64,000 nucleotides of DNA from Alistipes sp. (GTDB lineage Bacteria; Bacteroidota; Bacteroidia; Bacteroidales; Rikenellaceae), in contig JAFQRH010000009.1 of NCBI GenBank assembly GCA_017410165.1, forward strand, positions 1 to 64,000, in the 5' to 3' direction. Shown one piece after another: positions 36,720 through 44,486 of the stretch. Numbering within the stretch: position 1 is the stretch's first letter; the number at the start of each line of letters is the position of its first letter. A program made the translations under genes and the position numbers. Under the pieces are notes generated by a model. It made no database searches, was not told the DNA's origin, and was given only the letters and a program-made list of their open reading frames with translations.

Positions 36720-37790
36720 CTATAATTTTTTGATTGAACTTGCACCTGTAACACTGCGCAGATTGACTGCGCAATCACCCTTATAACGCACGGTCGATGC
36801 CGCCGAAGCCGAAGCATCGAGCGATGTCGAGCACTCGATTGTGGCAGTCGATGCACCGGCAACATCCACGCGAGCCGTTGCGCACTTCGCCGTAGCACTC
36901 GATGCACCCGAGACCTCCAATTCGAGCCCTTCGGCCACGAAATCGTCCGCCACGAGCGTCGATGCACCACTCACCTCCACATCGAAAAGAGCCGTTGCCG
37001 CACCAAAGCACTTCAACGTCGAAGCTCCGCTCACCTCGGCCTCTACCTCACGACTTTGTGTGTCGATTTTGAGCGTCGATGCGCCGTACAACTCGACCGA
37101 GACCTTCACAGCCGTAGTTGCGAGCGTGATGCTCGATGCACCGCTGGCTTCGACGTCCAACTCTGCGCCCGAAAGCGTAGGCAACACCTTGACGCGTGAT
37201 GCGCCACGTGCCACAATCTCGGCAATGCGGCCATTGTTCGGAATATAAATCTCGACCGCGCACGACGGGATGCCGCGACGCGGGAAGTTGCCCGGCAGGC
37301 GCAGACCTGCGTGCAACGTATTATCGCTGACGTAGAGTATGACGTACTCCATAAGGCGTTTCGGCGCGCGGATAACGATATTGCCAGCAGTGCGCTCCTC
37401 GACAACGAGGCGGACCGAGCCAAAGACCTCAATCTCGTCGAAATTCATACGACTGCTACGCGCCTCCATCACTATCTCGCCCAAATTCTTGTCGGCAAGA
37501 TGGCGTGTCGCGCACTCGACATCGGCTCTCATTCGCTCGACATCCGCCGTGGCACGCTCGACATCCGCCGTAGCGCGTTCGATGGCAGCCGACGCCTCGT
37601 TCAAATCGGCGAGCGCGCTCAAATCGGTAATCTTGCGACCATTCACATACACGTCGCCACTCTTCATAATCGCCGCCGTCACAGCCGTTTCGTTAGCCGC
37701 TCCGACCATCTGCGAAGCAGCGTCAAGCGTTGAGCCCTGCACCGTCCAAAGAGCAAGCAACGCCGCAAACAGTAAAAATATTCGTTTCAT
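36720..37790 (-). CDS. DUF2807 (putative auto-transporter adhesin head GIN) protein
   Basis: A secreted protein of 356 residues (signal peptide MKRIFLLFAALLALWTVQG). A short coiled stretch with the heptad IERATADVERATADVERMRADVE lies near 71-93. A long beta-solenoid region from about 115 follows, full of SGAS/GAST/ASSxT phrases spaced about 20 residues. This is the DUF2807 fold, common beside PspC genes in Bacteroidetes. Its role is unknown; the name 'adhesin head' is structural. The repeats SGASTLKC, SGASTLVA and SGASSATA mark successive solenoid turns. Confidence 0.85.
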   Translation of the reverse strand: MKRIFLLFAALLALWTVQGSTLDAASQMVGAANETAVTAAIMKSGDVYVNGRKITDLSALADLNEASAAIERATADVERATADVERMRADVECATRHLADKNLGEIVMEARSSRMNFDEIEVFGSVRLVVEERTAGNIVIRAPKRLMEYVILYVSDNTLHAGLRLPGNFPRRGIPSCAVEIYIPNNGRIAEIVARGASRVKVLPTLSGAELDVEASGASSITLATTAVKVSVELYGASTLKIDTQSREVEAEVSGASTLKCFGAATALFDVEVSGASTLVADDFVAEGLELEVSGASSATAKCATARVDVAGASTATIECSTSLDASASAASTVRYKGDCAVNLRSVTGASSIKKL

Positions 37791-37811
37791 AACCCTGTAA
37801 CCTTAAACATA

Positions 37812-38141
37812 TTAACCCTTGTGACGTATTGCATTAATCTGTTCGACAAGCGTCTCCCACGCCTCGTCGAGCGACGCAAGATATTCACGGCCGGCATCGG
37901 TCAGCGTATAGTACTTGCGCGGAGGGCCCTGCGGCGACTCCTCCCAACGATATGTGAGGTAGCCCGCATTCTTCATTCGCGTAAGAATCGGATAGAGCGT
38001 ACCCTCGACCACTATCATCTCGGCGCGTTTCAGTTCGGCAATGATTGCCGGCGCATACGAATCGCCCGAAGCGAGAATGGCAAGCACGCAATAGTCCATA
38101 ATACCCTTACGCATCTGCACTTTTACGTTTTCGTCTTTCAT
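37812..38141 (-). CDS. PadR family transcriptional regulator
   Basis: A 109-residue winged-helix protein: KGIMDYCVLAILASGDSYAPAIIAEL, LYPILTRMKNAGYLTYRWEESPQGPPRKYYTLTDAGREYL. It has the PadR fold without a long C-terminal domain, so it belongs to the small (PadR-s2-like) group. Placed between the two PspC-type genes, it probably controls this operon and itself. A pair of AGTACTA sequences near the operon promoter (38738-38760) may be a binding site. Confidence 0.92.
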   Translation of the reverse strand: MKDENVKVQMRKGIMDYCVLAILASGDSYAPAIIAELKRAEMIVVEGTLYPILTRMKNAGYLTYRWEESPQGPPRKYYTLTDAGREYLASLDEAWETLVEQINAIRHKG

Positions 38142-38190
38142 ATCCCTATCTGTTTTAATTTTATTTACTCGGTCTGCGAGGAGTGCGCTC

Positions 38191-38676
38191 CTACTCCTCC
38201 GGAATGATAATCCACAAAATGATATAAATCCAGAGCGACATACCGCCGAAGAGGATGAGCAACAGCGTCACCAATCGCAGCAACGTGGCGTCAATATGGA
38301 AGAACTCCGCCAGACCGCCACAAACACCGGCAATCGAGCGGTTGGTGCGCGAGCGACGGATGCGGTTCACATCGCGGCGCGAATAGGTGTTCGCCCCATC
38401 GGCGGTTGCGCTCGTCCGCTTCGGACCAAAGTCCTCCGGCGCACCCATACGCGAAATAGCCGCCTCGACCATCGCAATCGAGACAACCATACGCGACGAC
38501 GAGAGCCCCTCGCGGAAAATCTCGGCAAAGCGCGATTCGATATCCGCCATCACCTCGTCGGAGTTCTCCGCAAGACGCGAACGCACCTCTGCGAGATAGT
38601 CCGACAGCGTGCGATAGGCATCAACATCAAGCGCAAACGGCTGACTACCAATAGATACATTTATTACCTCTTTCAT
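38191..38676 (-). CDS. PspC-domain protein, short form
   Basis: The ATG at 38674-38676 gives 161 residues. The first 90 residues are a cytoplasmic head (MKEVINVSIGSQPFALDVDAY, IESRFAEIFREGL) related to that of the larger PspC protein downstream, and the rest is a PspC domain with two membrane segments (RRSRTNRSIAGVCGGLAEFF, then LLLILFGGMSLWIYIILWIIIPEE). It is the first gene of the four-gene envelope-stress operon. Confidence 0.88.
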   Translation of the reverse strand: MKEVINVSIGSQPFALDVDAYRTLSDYLAEVRSRLAENSDEVMADIESRFAEIFREGLSSSRMVVSIAMVEAAISRMGAPEDFGPKRTSATADGANTYSRRDVNRIRRSRTNRSIAGVCGGLAEFFHIDATLLRLVTLLLILFGGMSLWIYIILWIIIPEE

Positions 38677-38718
38677 AATTGCTGTGTAATTTATTTGTTG
38701 TTTACTATTTTCACACCG

Positions 38719-38726
38719 CAAATATA
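38719..38726 (-). promoter_or_regulatory. Promoter -7 element of the PspC/PadR operon
   Basis: TATATTTG on the minus strand, 42 bases before the first gene. Two AGTACTA copies start 12 and 29 bases further upstream (38738 and 38755) and may be operator half-sites. Confidence 0.55.
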
Positions 38727-38799
38727 AGACAAAATTCAGTACTATGCAATAAAAAGTACTAAAAATTTTACAAAAACTATATTTTAGCCACTGTCGGTG

Positions 38800-39056
38800 G
38801 TCCCCGACCTTATTTTTTGAAATGGCAAGTGGGCTGTCGCCCTTAATGGCAACAAATGACAACAAATGACAGCGCACTCTGCGAGTGCTTAATGGCAGAG
38901 CGGGATTTTTCTATTCAATGCCATTGATTGCCATTGAATGCCATTCAGTGCCATTCCTTGCCATTCAGTGAGCGCAAGCGAACGCCTGCCATTTCTCGCC
39001 CCCCCCGACATCACCTGACCTTACTCGACCTTACCCGACCTTATTTTTTGATGGCC
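38800..39056. repeat. Intergenic degenerate short repeats, 10-bp period
   Basis: Within this stretch lie five consecutive decamers of form CCATTNNNTG (38921-38970), three copies of a decamer ending CGACCTTA or TGACCTTA (39014-39043), two AACAAATGAC units near 38855, and an 18-base phrase CCCGACCTTATTTTTTGA found at both ends (near 38803 and 39034). AATGGCA appears in both orientations. No gene is seen. The phrase AACTATTTGCTTTT just after it recurs in the repeats near 43890. Confidence 0.75.
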
Positions 39057-39061
39057 AACTA

Positions 39062-39093
39062 TTTGCTTTTTCAATGAAATATACTTATATTTG
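39062..39093 (+). promoter_or_regulatory. Promoter of the lipoprotein gene at 39186
   Basis: TTTG (39062-39065), 20-base spacer, TATATTTG (39086-39093). Confidence 0.7.
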
Positions 39094-39185
39094 CAGAGAG
39101 CAATTAGGTTAATTTCGGGGTCTCGACCCCCGATGTCATCTTGTTTTAGAACGCTGTTTTTTGATTAATGATTAACAACCAAATT

Positions 39186-39968
39186 ATGAAACTTCTAAAA
39201 TCTATATTCGTCATTGTTCTCGCTGCAGCAATGATGTGCAGTTGCTGGCGACTGAAAGTATGGGAAAACGATTTTCCATCATATAAAGTAAATGCTACTG
39301 TTAAGTATTATTTTAATCTAAACCGAGAAAATAGCTATTCATTAGACTACAACACATTGGTTGTCGCTGTGGATGATAATGGGTTAAAAATAGATATGTT
39401 TCTCTGGGGAACGGATATTGAGGCCTCAATTGTCGATTTTGCGTTAGGGAAAGGTACTGCGGAACGATATGCCGAATTACGCGAAGAGTTTGGTGATTTT
39501 AATCCGGATGCATCAAATATATATGTACCAACCCACTCTCCCGTATCTCCTGATGCGCTTTTTGAAGATGTTTGCGAAGTTGCCGGTCCGGCAAGATATG
39601 GTTGGGTTATTTGCGAAAAGATTTGTGCATTAACCGTTACAAGCAGTGCGGATTGGGATTCGGCGCACCCTGCCGGAGCTTCGCTAAACGATTTGTTCGA
39701 GATAGAATATGAAACAATATACCCGATGATAAAGCAAGGGTTTCCAGGCGTAAAACCGGGGTTTTTGGGCAATTGGATAACACATGTACAGAAGCCATTG
39801 AACAGTCTTGCGGAGGATGATTTATGGCTCTGCACAAATTATGAATTTATACCAGCAATCTCTACCACATCATTGCCGGTGATAGGTGGCACACATACAA
39901 TATTTGTAACGCTGACACTCGACACGGGCGAGCAAATCGAATACTCTACCGACCACACCTTCGAGTAG
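39186..39968 (+). CDS. Lipoprotein of unknown function
   Basis: The ATG at 39186 gives 260 residues with a lipoprotein signal (lipobox-like MMCSC). The mature part is rich in aromatic and acidic residues with predicted beta strands and no catalytic motif that I recognise. Its codon use is more AT-rich than the core neighbours, which hints at recent acquisition or a fast-evolving envelope protein. It forms its own unit between a full promoter and a strong terminator. An ATG six codons upstream (39168) is possible. Confidence 0.65.
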   Translation: MKLLKSIFVIVLAAAMMCSCWRLKVWENDFPSYKVNATVKYYFNLNRENSYSLDYNTLVVAVDDNGLKIDMFLWGTDIEASIVDFALGKGTAERYAELREEFGDFNPDASNIYVPTHSPVSPDALFEDVCEVAGPARYGWVICEKICALTVTSSADWDSAHPAGASLNDLFEIEYETIYPMIKQGFPGVKPGFLGNWITHVQKPLNSLAEDDLWLCTNYEFIPAISTTSLPVIGGTHTIFVTLTLDTGEQIEYSTDHTFE

Positions 39969-39989
39969 CGCGCTTGCATACACTCACAA

Positions 39990-40040
39990 TCCCGACCTGC
40001 TTGGTGCACAAATCGCGCACGGCAGGTCGGGATTTTTTTA
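39990..40040 (+). terminator. Terminator after the lipoprotein gene
   Basis: A 12-bp perfect stem ATCCCGACCTGC/GCAGGTCGGGAT followed by seven T. Confidence 0.85.
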
Positions 40041-40074
40041 TGCACCCCTCTCTTTTTATACGCGTCCCGCGCGG

Positions 40075-41352
40075 TTACAGACGAGAGAGCAGATAGGCGC
40101 GCAAGTCGCTCCAACGATAATAGACACCGCACATCGGAGTAGCAACAGATGCATCGAGCACTTGTTCGCACTCGTTATGCAGCACCTTGACAAGCACATC
40201 GCCCTGCTTATTACGATAGAAGACAAGTTGGATATTGGCTGCCATTGGCGTAACGCGGTTGCACTGCCAATAGCGGCCGACATTGGCAAAATCGTCGGTA
40301 ACGATATTGCCACACGGTATGCCGAGTATGGCCACCAACGGAATAACCGTCACATCGTGGGCAAAACGCAGTGTTGCCTGCTCGTCGCCCGTAGCAATAG
40401 CGCGGTCGGCGGTCTCGACAATATTGCGCACAAGCGGTTTGATGCCCGACAAAACAGCATCGGCAAAGGGTTTCGATGGGCCGGTCAGCGCATAACGGCG
40501 AATATTTGATGCACGCCACACGGCAGCGAGTTCCTCCTCGGTAAAGAGGTACTGCTGCGGATTGATACCCACGTGAGGCGTCGAGCCAAAGATGGCGTTG
40601 GCAAGGAATGTATCGAACATAAAGTCGTTGGTACTCTCTATGCTCGCAGCAACCTTCGAGCCCTCGCGGAACAGACGCTTCATAAATGCACGCTGATCGG
40701 GCATATAGGCGCGACGCAACGAGTCGCTATACGGGATGGAGGTCTGCTTGACACTATTCAGTCCGGCGTATGCTTTCAGGTAGCCATTTGCGGCGCTCGA
40801 CTCCACACGCACGTCAAGTTCCGGATTGAGGCGCACCAACTCCGTAACGGCTGCCGACATCGAGAGGATACAGCGCGGAACGATAGTCGAGCGGCAATCG
40901 ACAAAGCAGCGACGCGAGCCCTTTGTAGAGAAAATCTCGGGATAGTTGCGGTACATTCGGCGGGCAATATCGCGATGTTGCTCGGCACCGAGTGGCGAGA
41001 GTTCGCCTCCACGGCCCTCGGCATCCTTCGCAGCGCGACTCCACTCGGCGTAGTAACGCTCGCCAATATCGGTCAGTTCGCCCGCCTCGTGAGCACGGCG
41101 CAGTACATCGAGTTGCGAGTCGTACAACGCAGACGAGGTGTGCCAACGCGAGCCGTGACGCGACAGATGGCTGATATAAAACGGCTTATAGCCCTTTGGC
41201 GCAGGAGTTTGCGGTGTGATATTCTCAACCGGATAGGGACGATAGAGCTCGAAACCATACAACGGGTCGAGGAGTTTTGTCTCGGCGGCATTTTGAGCCG
41301 ACAAGCCGAGCACAGCAACGAGTGCAAGTGCGAAAAGCGTGAGTCGTTTCAT
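40075..41352 (-). CDS. Histidine-type phosphatase (MINPP/acid phosphatase-like), secreted
   Basis: A 425-residue protein with a signal peptide (MKRLTLFALALVAVLGLSA). The phosphohistidine motif RHGSR is at residues 65-69, and the proton-donor motif HD is in RFAHDVTVIPL near 328, so both halves of the branch 2 histidine-phosphatase active site are present. Bacteroidetes homologues include multiple inositol polyphosphate phosphatases (phytases). Whether phytate is the substrate cannot be told. It overlaps the cyuA-like stop by one base and is last in a three-gene minus-strand unit. Confidence 0.88.
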   Translation of the reverse strand: MKRLTLFALALVAVLGLSAQNAAETKLLDPLYGFELYRPYPVENITPQTPAPKGYKPFYISHLSRHGSRWHTSSALYDSQLDVLRRAHEAGELTDIGERYYAEWSRAAKDAEGRGGELSPLGAEQHRDIARRMYRNYPEIFSTKGSRRCFVDCRSTIVPRCILSMSAAVTELVRLNPELDVRVESSAANGYLKAYAGLNSVKQTSIPYSDSLRRAYMPDQRAFMKRLFREGSKVAASIESTNDFMFDTFLANAIFGSTPHVGINPQQYLFTEEELAAVWRASNIRRYALTGPSKPFADAVLSGIKPLVRNIVETADRAIATGDEQATLRFAHDVTVIPLVAILGIPCGNIVTDDFANVGRYWQCNRVTPMAANIQLVFYRNKQGDVLVKVLHNECEQVLDASVATPMCGVYYRWSDLRAYLLSRL

Positions 41353-42638
41353 TATTTTTCGGTCATTATTTTCAGAATCAGTTTATCGGTCTCGCGCATT
41401 CCCGTACGGCCGATGGTCGTCAGGTTGCGAATACAGCAATCGACATCGTCGTCGATAATTCCTTCGAGTGAGGTCGTGTGGCGATGGTCCATAGCCAGAG
41501 CCGCCGAGAGGACTGCCGTAGCCACACCGCTGGTCACTTTGAGCGAACAGCTCGGCTTGGCTCCGTCGCAAATCATACCCGTAAGGTTGGCAACCATATT
41601 CTTCACCGCGTAGGTCACCTCCTCGTAGCCACCACCCATAAGTCGCGTAATACCGCAACTCGAACCCGTAGCAGCAACCACGCAACCGCACAAGGCGGAG
41701 AGTCGGCCCAAACTACGTTTGATATAGATGACGGTCAGGTGGCTGAGCGCAAGCGCACGCAACAACGCCTCGCGCGACACATTATGCGCACGAGAGAAGA
41801 CAACCACCGGAACAGTTGCCGAGATGCCCTGATTGCCACTACCCGAGTTGCTCATAACGGGCACCATTGCACCACTCATACGCGCATCGCACGCGCCACT
41901 CGTATAGGAGAGAATCTTCGTAAAGAGCGTATCGCCAAAGACTCCGCTCGTCGCCTCGTCGCGCAACATACGACCCAAGCCGTGACCATACGAGCCCGTG
42001 AACGATAACTCGGCCGCCGCAATATTCATCTCGGCCGCCTGCCACAAAAACTCGATTTGCTCCAACGGCACACTCTCGGCATAGTCATAAACGCGGCGCA
42101 TCGTGAGCGCAAGCGAATCCGTCTGTTCGTCGCCCGTCGCCGCCGTCGCGCCCTCCGCCGCGCAGAGCAATTCGCCGTTATGCGACACCTCGACAAAGCA
42201 GGTATGCGAGCCGGCAATCACAGCCGTAGCACAATCGTTGCCGCACGCAACCGTCGTCTTGATGTAGAGCATCTCCGAAGTCTCGCGGTCGATATCAATA
42301 CGCACGTCCGCACTCTGCAAGAACTCCTTTGCCTGCTCGACCGCCTCAGGTGTCGTATCGCGCAGCACCTCCAAAGCGTACTCCGAGCGACCGATGACCG
42401 CACCCAATGCAACGGCAATCGGGAGGCCCGTCATACCCGTATTCGGAATGCCGACGCCCATAGCGTTTTTGTAGATATTGGGCGAGAGCAGCACCTCTAC
42501 CCTATCAGGTCGGCACGCAAGCGTCTCGCACGCCTTTGCCACGCACAGAGCGACCGCAATCGGCTCCGTACATCCGATTGCCGGCACAACCTCACGAGTG
42601 ATAAGGTCGGTAATCTCGGCAAATTCTTTTGTTGTCAT
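41352..42638 (-). CDS. cyuA: L-cysteine desulfidase / UPF0597 family (serine dehydratase alpha-like)
   Basis: A 428-residue protein of the CyuA (YhaM)/UPF0597 family, related to the iron-sulfur alpha subunit of L-serine dehydratase. IGCTEPIAVALCVAKA at the N-terminus, SNSGSGNQGISATVPVVVFS in the centre and the Cys-containing ALCGCVVAATGSSCGIT and GMICDGAKPSCSLKV segments supply conserved cluster cysteines. It likely breaks L-cysteine into pyruvate, ammonia and sulfide. It lies between the antiporter gene and the phosphatase gene, with gaps of seven bases and an overlap of one base. Confidence 0.9.
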   Translation of the reverse strand: MTTKEFAEITDLITREVVPAIGCTEPIAVALCVAKACETLACRPDRVEVLLSPNIYKNAMGVGIPNTGMTGLPIAVALGAVIGRSEYALEVLRDTTPEAVEQAKEFLQSADVRIDIDRETSEMLYIKTTVACGNDCATAVIAGSHTCFVEVSHNGELLCAAEGATAATGDEQTDSLALTMRRVYDYAESVPLEQIEFLWQAAEMNIAAAELSFTGSYGHGLGRMLRDEATSGVFGDTLFTKILSYTSGACDARMSGAMVPVMSNSGSGNQGISATVPVVVFSRAHNVSREALLRALALSHLTVIYIKRSLGRLSALCGCVVAATGSSCGITRLMGGGYEEVTYAVKNMVANLTGMICDGAKPSCSLKVTSGVATAVLSAALAMDHRHTTSLEGIIDDDVDCCIRNLTTIGRTGMRETDKLILKIMTEK

Positions 42639-42645
42639 ATCGAAA

Positions 42646-43602
42646 CTATTTTACAAGATACCAAATATACACGGCGTAGGTGGCCAGATAGACCAAGCCC
42701 TCTCCCCACGTAATGCGACGATGGCCAACCACCAATGCCGACACCAACACAGCCAATGCCGCAGCGTCCATAACGGCAACATCGACCATTGTAATATCGC
42801 TCATCTGCAACGGCATAATGGTCGAACAGAGGCCGAGAATCAGCAAAATATTGGCGATATTCGAGCCAAGCACATTACCCAATGCCAACGCCGTATGGCC
42901 TTTGAGCACCGCAGCCAAACTTGCCGCCAACTCCGGTAGCGACGTGCCACCCGCCAAAATCGTAATGGCAATAACCGACTCGCTCACGCCAAGCGAACGT
43001 GCAATCTCGGTTGCTGAGTTGAGCGTCAGCGTTGCACCGTAAATCAGACCTCCAAGGCCGAAAACAATCATTCCGAGCGAACGCCACCACACAAACGGTG
43101 CAGTGCTCTGCGTTGGCTCTTCATTCGGCTCGTTCGGCTCATTCGGCTCGGCATTTACCTCCTGTCGGCTTACACGATACGAGAAGACAAGAACGCCTAC
43201 GTAGAGCAACAACATCACGATACCCTCCACACGCGAGAGCGACCCATTCCACAACAGTGCAGTGAGCAACAGCGAGGTTACGATGCACATCGGAGCATCA
43301 ATACGGATATTGTTGCGCGTAAAAAGCACCGGCGCAAAGAGTGAACATACGCCCAAAATCAGAAATACATTGAAGATATTCGAGCCGACTACGTTACCAA
43401 TAGCCACATCGGCGTTACCCACGATGGTCGAAGCCGTACTCACGGTGAGTTCCGGCAGCGACGTTCCGACCGCGACAATCGTCATACCAATCAAATACTC
43501 CGAGATACGAAGGCGTTTGGCAACTGCCACCGAGCCATTCGTGAGCCACGTTGCACCCACAGTGAGTAGCGTAAGGCCAATAGCCAAAAATAACCAAGCC
43601 AT
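42646..43602 (-). CDS. Calcium/sodium antiporter (CaCA family, YrbG-like)
   Basis: This 318-residue membrane protein has about ten hydrophobic segments arranged as an inverted repeat. The two alpha motifs are intact: AVGTSLPELTVS with GNVVGSNIFN in the first half, and AGGTSLPELAAS with GNVLGSNIANIL in the second. These bind cation and define the K+-independent Na+/Ca2+ exchangers of the YrbG type. An EPNEPNEPNEEP low-complexity run lies in the central loop. First in the minus-strand unit. Confidence 0.93.
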   Translation of the reverse strand: MAWLFLAIGLTLLTVGATWLTNGSVAVAKRLRISEYLIGMTIVAVGTSLPELTVSTASTIVGNADVAIGNVVGSNIFNVFLILGVCSLFAPVLFTRNNIRIDAPMCIVTSLLLTALLWNGSLSRVEGIVMLLLYVGVLVFSYRVSRQEVNAEPNEPNEPNEEPTQSTAPFVWWRSLGMIVFGLGGLIYGATLTLNSATEIARSLGVSESVIAITILAGGTSLPELAASLAAVLKGHTALALGNVLGSNIANILLILGLCSTIMPLQMSDITMVDVAVMDAAALAVLVSALVVGHRRITWGEGLVYLATYAVYIWYLVK

Positions 43603-43639
43603 AATTTATTGTTTTTTTATTGTTATAATCTCAATCTGT

Positions 43640-43748
43640 TTGCCATTTTGGTCGCCATTTGGTCGCCGTTTGGTTGCCATTTAGTCACCATTTGGTCGCC
43701 GTTTTGGGCACCATATGTTCTCCATTCGGTCGCCATTCGGTCACCCGA
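43640..43748. repeat. Tandem 11-bp repeat, about ten degenerate copies
   Basis: Successive units close to TCGCCATTTGG: TTGCCATTTTGG, TCGCCATTTGG, TCGCCGTTTGG, TTGCCATTTAG, TCACCATTTGG, TCGCCGTTTTGGG, CACCATATGT, TCTCCATTCGG, TCGCCATTCGG. The period is 11 bp with one-base slips. Since 11 is not a multiple of three and the unit has no stop, all forward frames are open here; that openness reflects the repeat, not coding. Confidence 0.85.
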
Positions 43749-43766
43749 CTGCTATGCGCACAAGCG

Positions 43767-43945
43767 AAACCACTTGTTGGCTCGTCCGACCGCAACTATT
43801 CGCTTTTGCCCGAACGCACCCATTTGCTTTCATCCGACCGTGGCCACCGGTTTGCTTGTCCAACCGTAGCCATTGGCTTGCTCACCATGCCGCAACTATT
43901 TGCTTTCGCCTAGCCGTAGCCACTCGCCGACATTCGATGCTGTCA
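43767..43945. repeat. Degenerate repeat of about 25 bp, six copies
   Basis: Units of form CGACCGnnnCCATTTGCTTTCnnC run from about 43767: ACCGCAACTATTCGCTTTTG, AACGCACCCATTTGCTTTCA, ACCGTGGCCACCGGTTTGCT, ACCGTAGCCATTGGCTTGCT, GCCGCAACTATTTGCTTTCG, GCCGTAGCCACTCGC. CAACTATTTGCTTT also occurs at 39056, so the two intergenic repeat regions are related. Confidence 0.7.
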
Positions 43946-44111
43946 TACGCACTTGTAATCCGTGGGCTCACATTCGGGGCGACCACGATATTTATGCCTC
44001 AATACGCACGTCACACATAGCGCACACAATCTACAAAGGTATATTTTTTTGTACAAAAAACCGCATAAATCCCCCGCGAAGAGAAGAATTTTTATAATTT
44101 TTTCAAAAATC
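43946..44111. other. Intergenic, no gene seen
   Basis: The stretch between the repeats and the tRNA-Phe promoter. AT content rises toward 44100. Frames that cross it begin in the repeat and carry no recognisable protein. Confidence 0.6.
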
Positions 44112-44142
44112 TTTGCAGATTATGTTTTTTTATCTATCTTTG
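44112..44142 (+). promoter_or_regulatory. tRNA-Phe promoter
   Basis: TTTG (44112-44115), 19-base spacer, TATCTTTG (44135-44142), 36 bases before the tRNA. Confidence 0.75.
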
Positions 44143-44178
44143 CACTCGCAAACGGCGAATAAGCCCGGAGCAAATGAT

Positions 44179-44251
44179 GGTGCCATAGCTCAGATGGTAG
44201 AGCAAAGGACTGAAAATCCTTGTGTCCCCGGTTCGATTCCTGGTGGCACCA
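44179..44251 (+). tRNA. tRNA-Phe (GAA)
   Basis: A complete 73-base cloverleaf: acceptor GGTGCCA/TGGCACC, D-arm GCTC..GAGC, anticodon arm AGGAC-TGAAAAT-CCT read with anticodon GAA, and T-arm CCCCGGTTCGATTCCTGG. CCA not encoded. An integrase gene begins 235 bases downstream, so this tRNA is the probable attachment site of the island. Confidence 0.96.
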
Positions 44252-44276
44252 CTTGAACCAAAGGTTAAAATCAACA

Positions 44277-44313
44277 AAACGCTGCAAATCAATGATTTGC
44301 GGCGTTTTTCTTT
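44277..44313 (+). terminator. Terminator after tRNA-Phe
   Basis: Stem AAACGCTGCAAATC/GATTTGCGGCGTTT (one T-G pair) followed by T-rich sequence. Confidence 0.8.
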
Positions 44314-44364
44314 TTGTGCTATATACCCATTTAAGGTGTTTTGGAGCAATTGAAAGTGTGCAAA

Positions 44365-44401
44365 TCAGGAACACTTTTGAAAAATCGAAAAGTGTTCCTG
44401 A
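44365..44401. repeat. Perfect inverted repeat upstream of the integrase gene
   Basis: TCAGGAACACTTTT and AAAAGTGTTCCTGA, 14 bp, nine-base loop. It could be a terminator, a recombinase arm site or an operator. The integrase ATG is 85 bases downstream. Confidence 0.7.
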
Positions 44402-44486
44402 ATTAGCGTCTAATTAACCAATTTTCAATATTTTACACTACTCTTTATCTGGTTGCGAATTGCACCATTTTTTAATATTTAGAGTT

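Noticed and set aside
38837..39043. The decamer tract as a CRISPR array
   Set aside because: Units are 10 bp with no unique spacers and no cas genes are present; likewise the 11-bp array at 43640.
43609..44097. Four overlapping plus-strand frames in the intergenic repeat region
   Set aside because: They are open because the 11-bp and 25-bp repeat units contain no stop codons in any forward frame; the products are repetitive and end at unrelated places.
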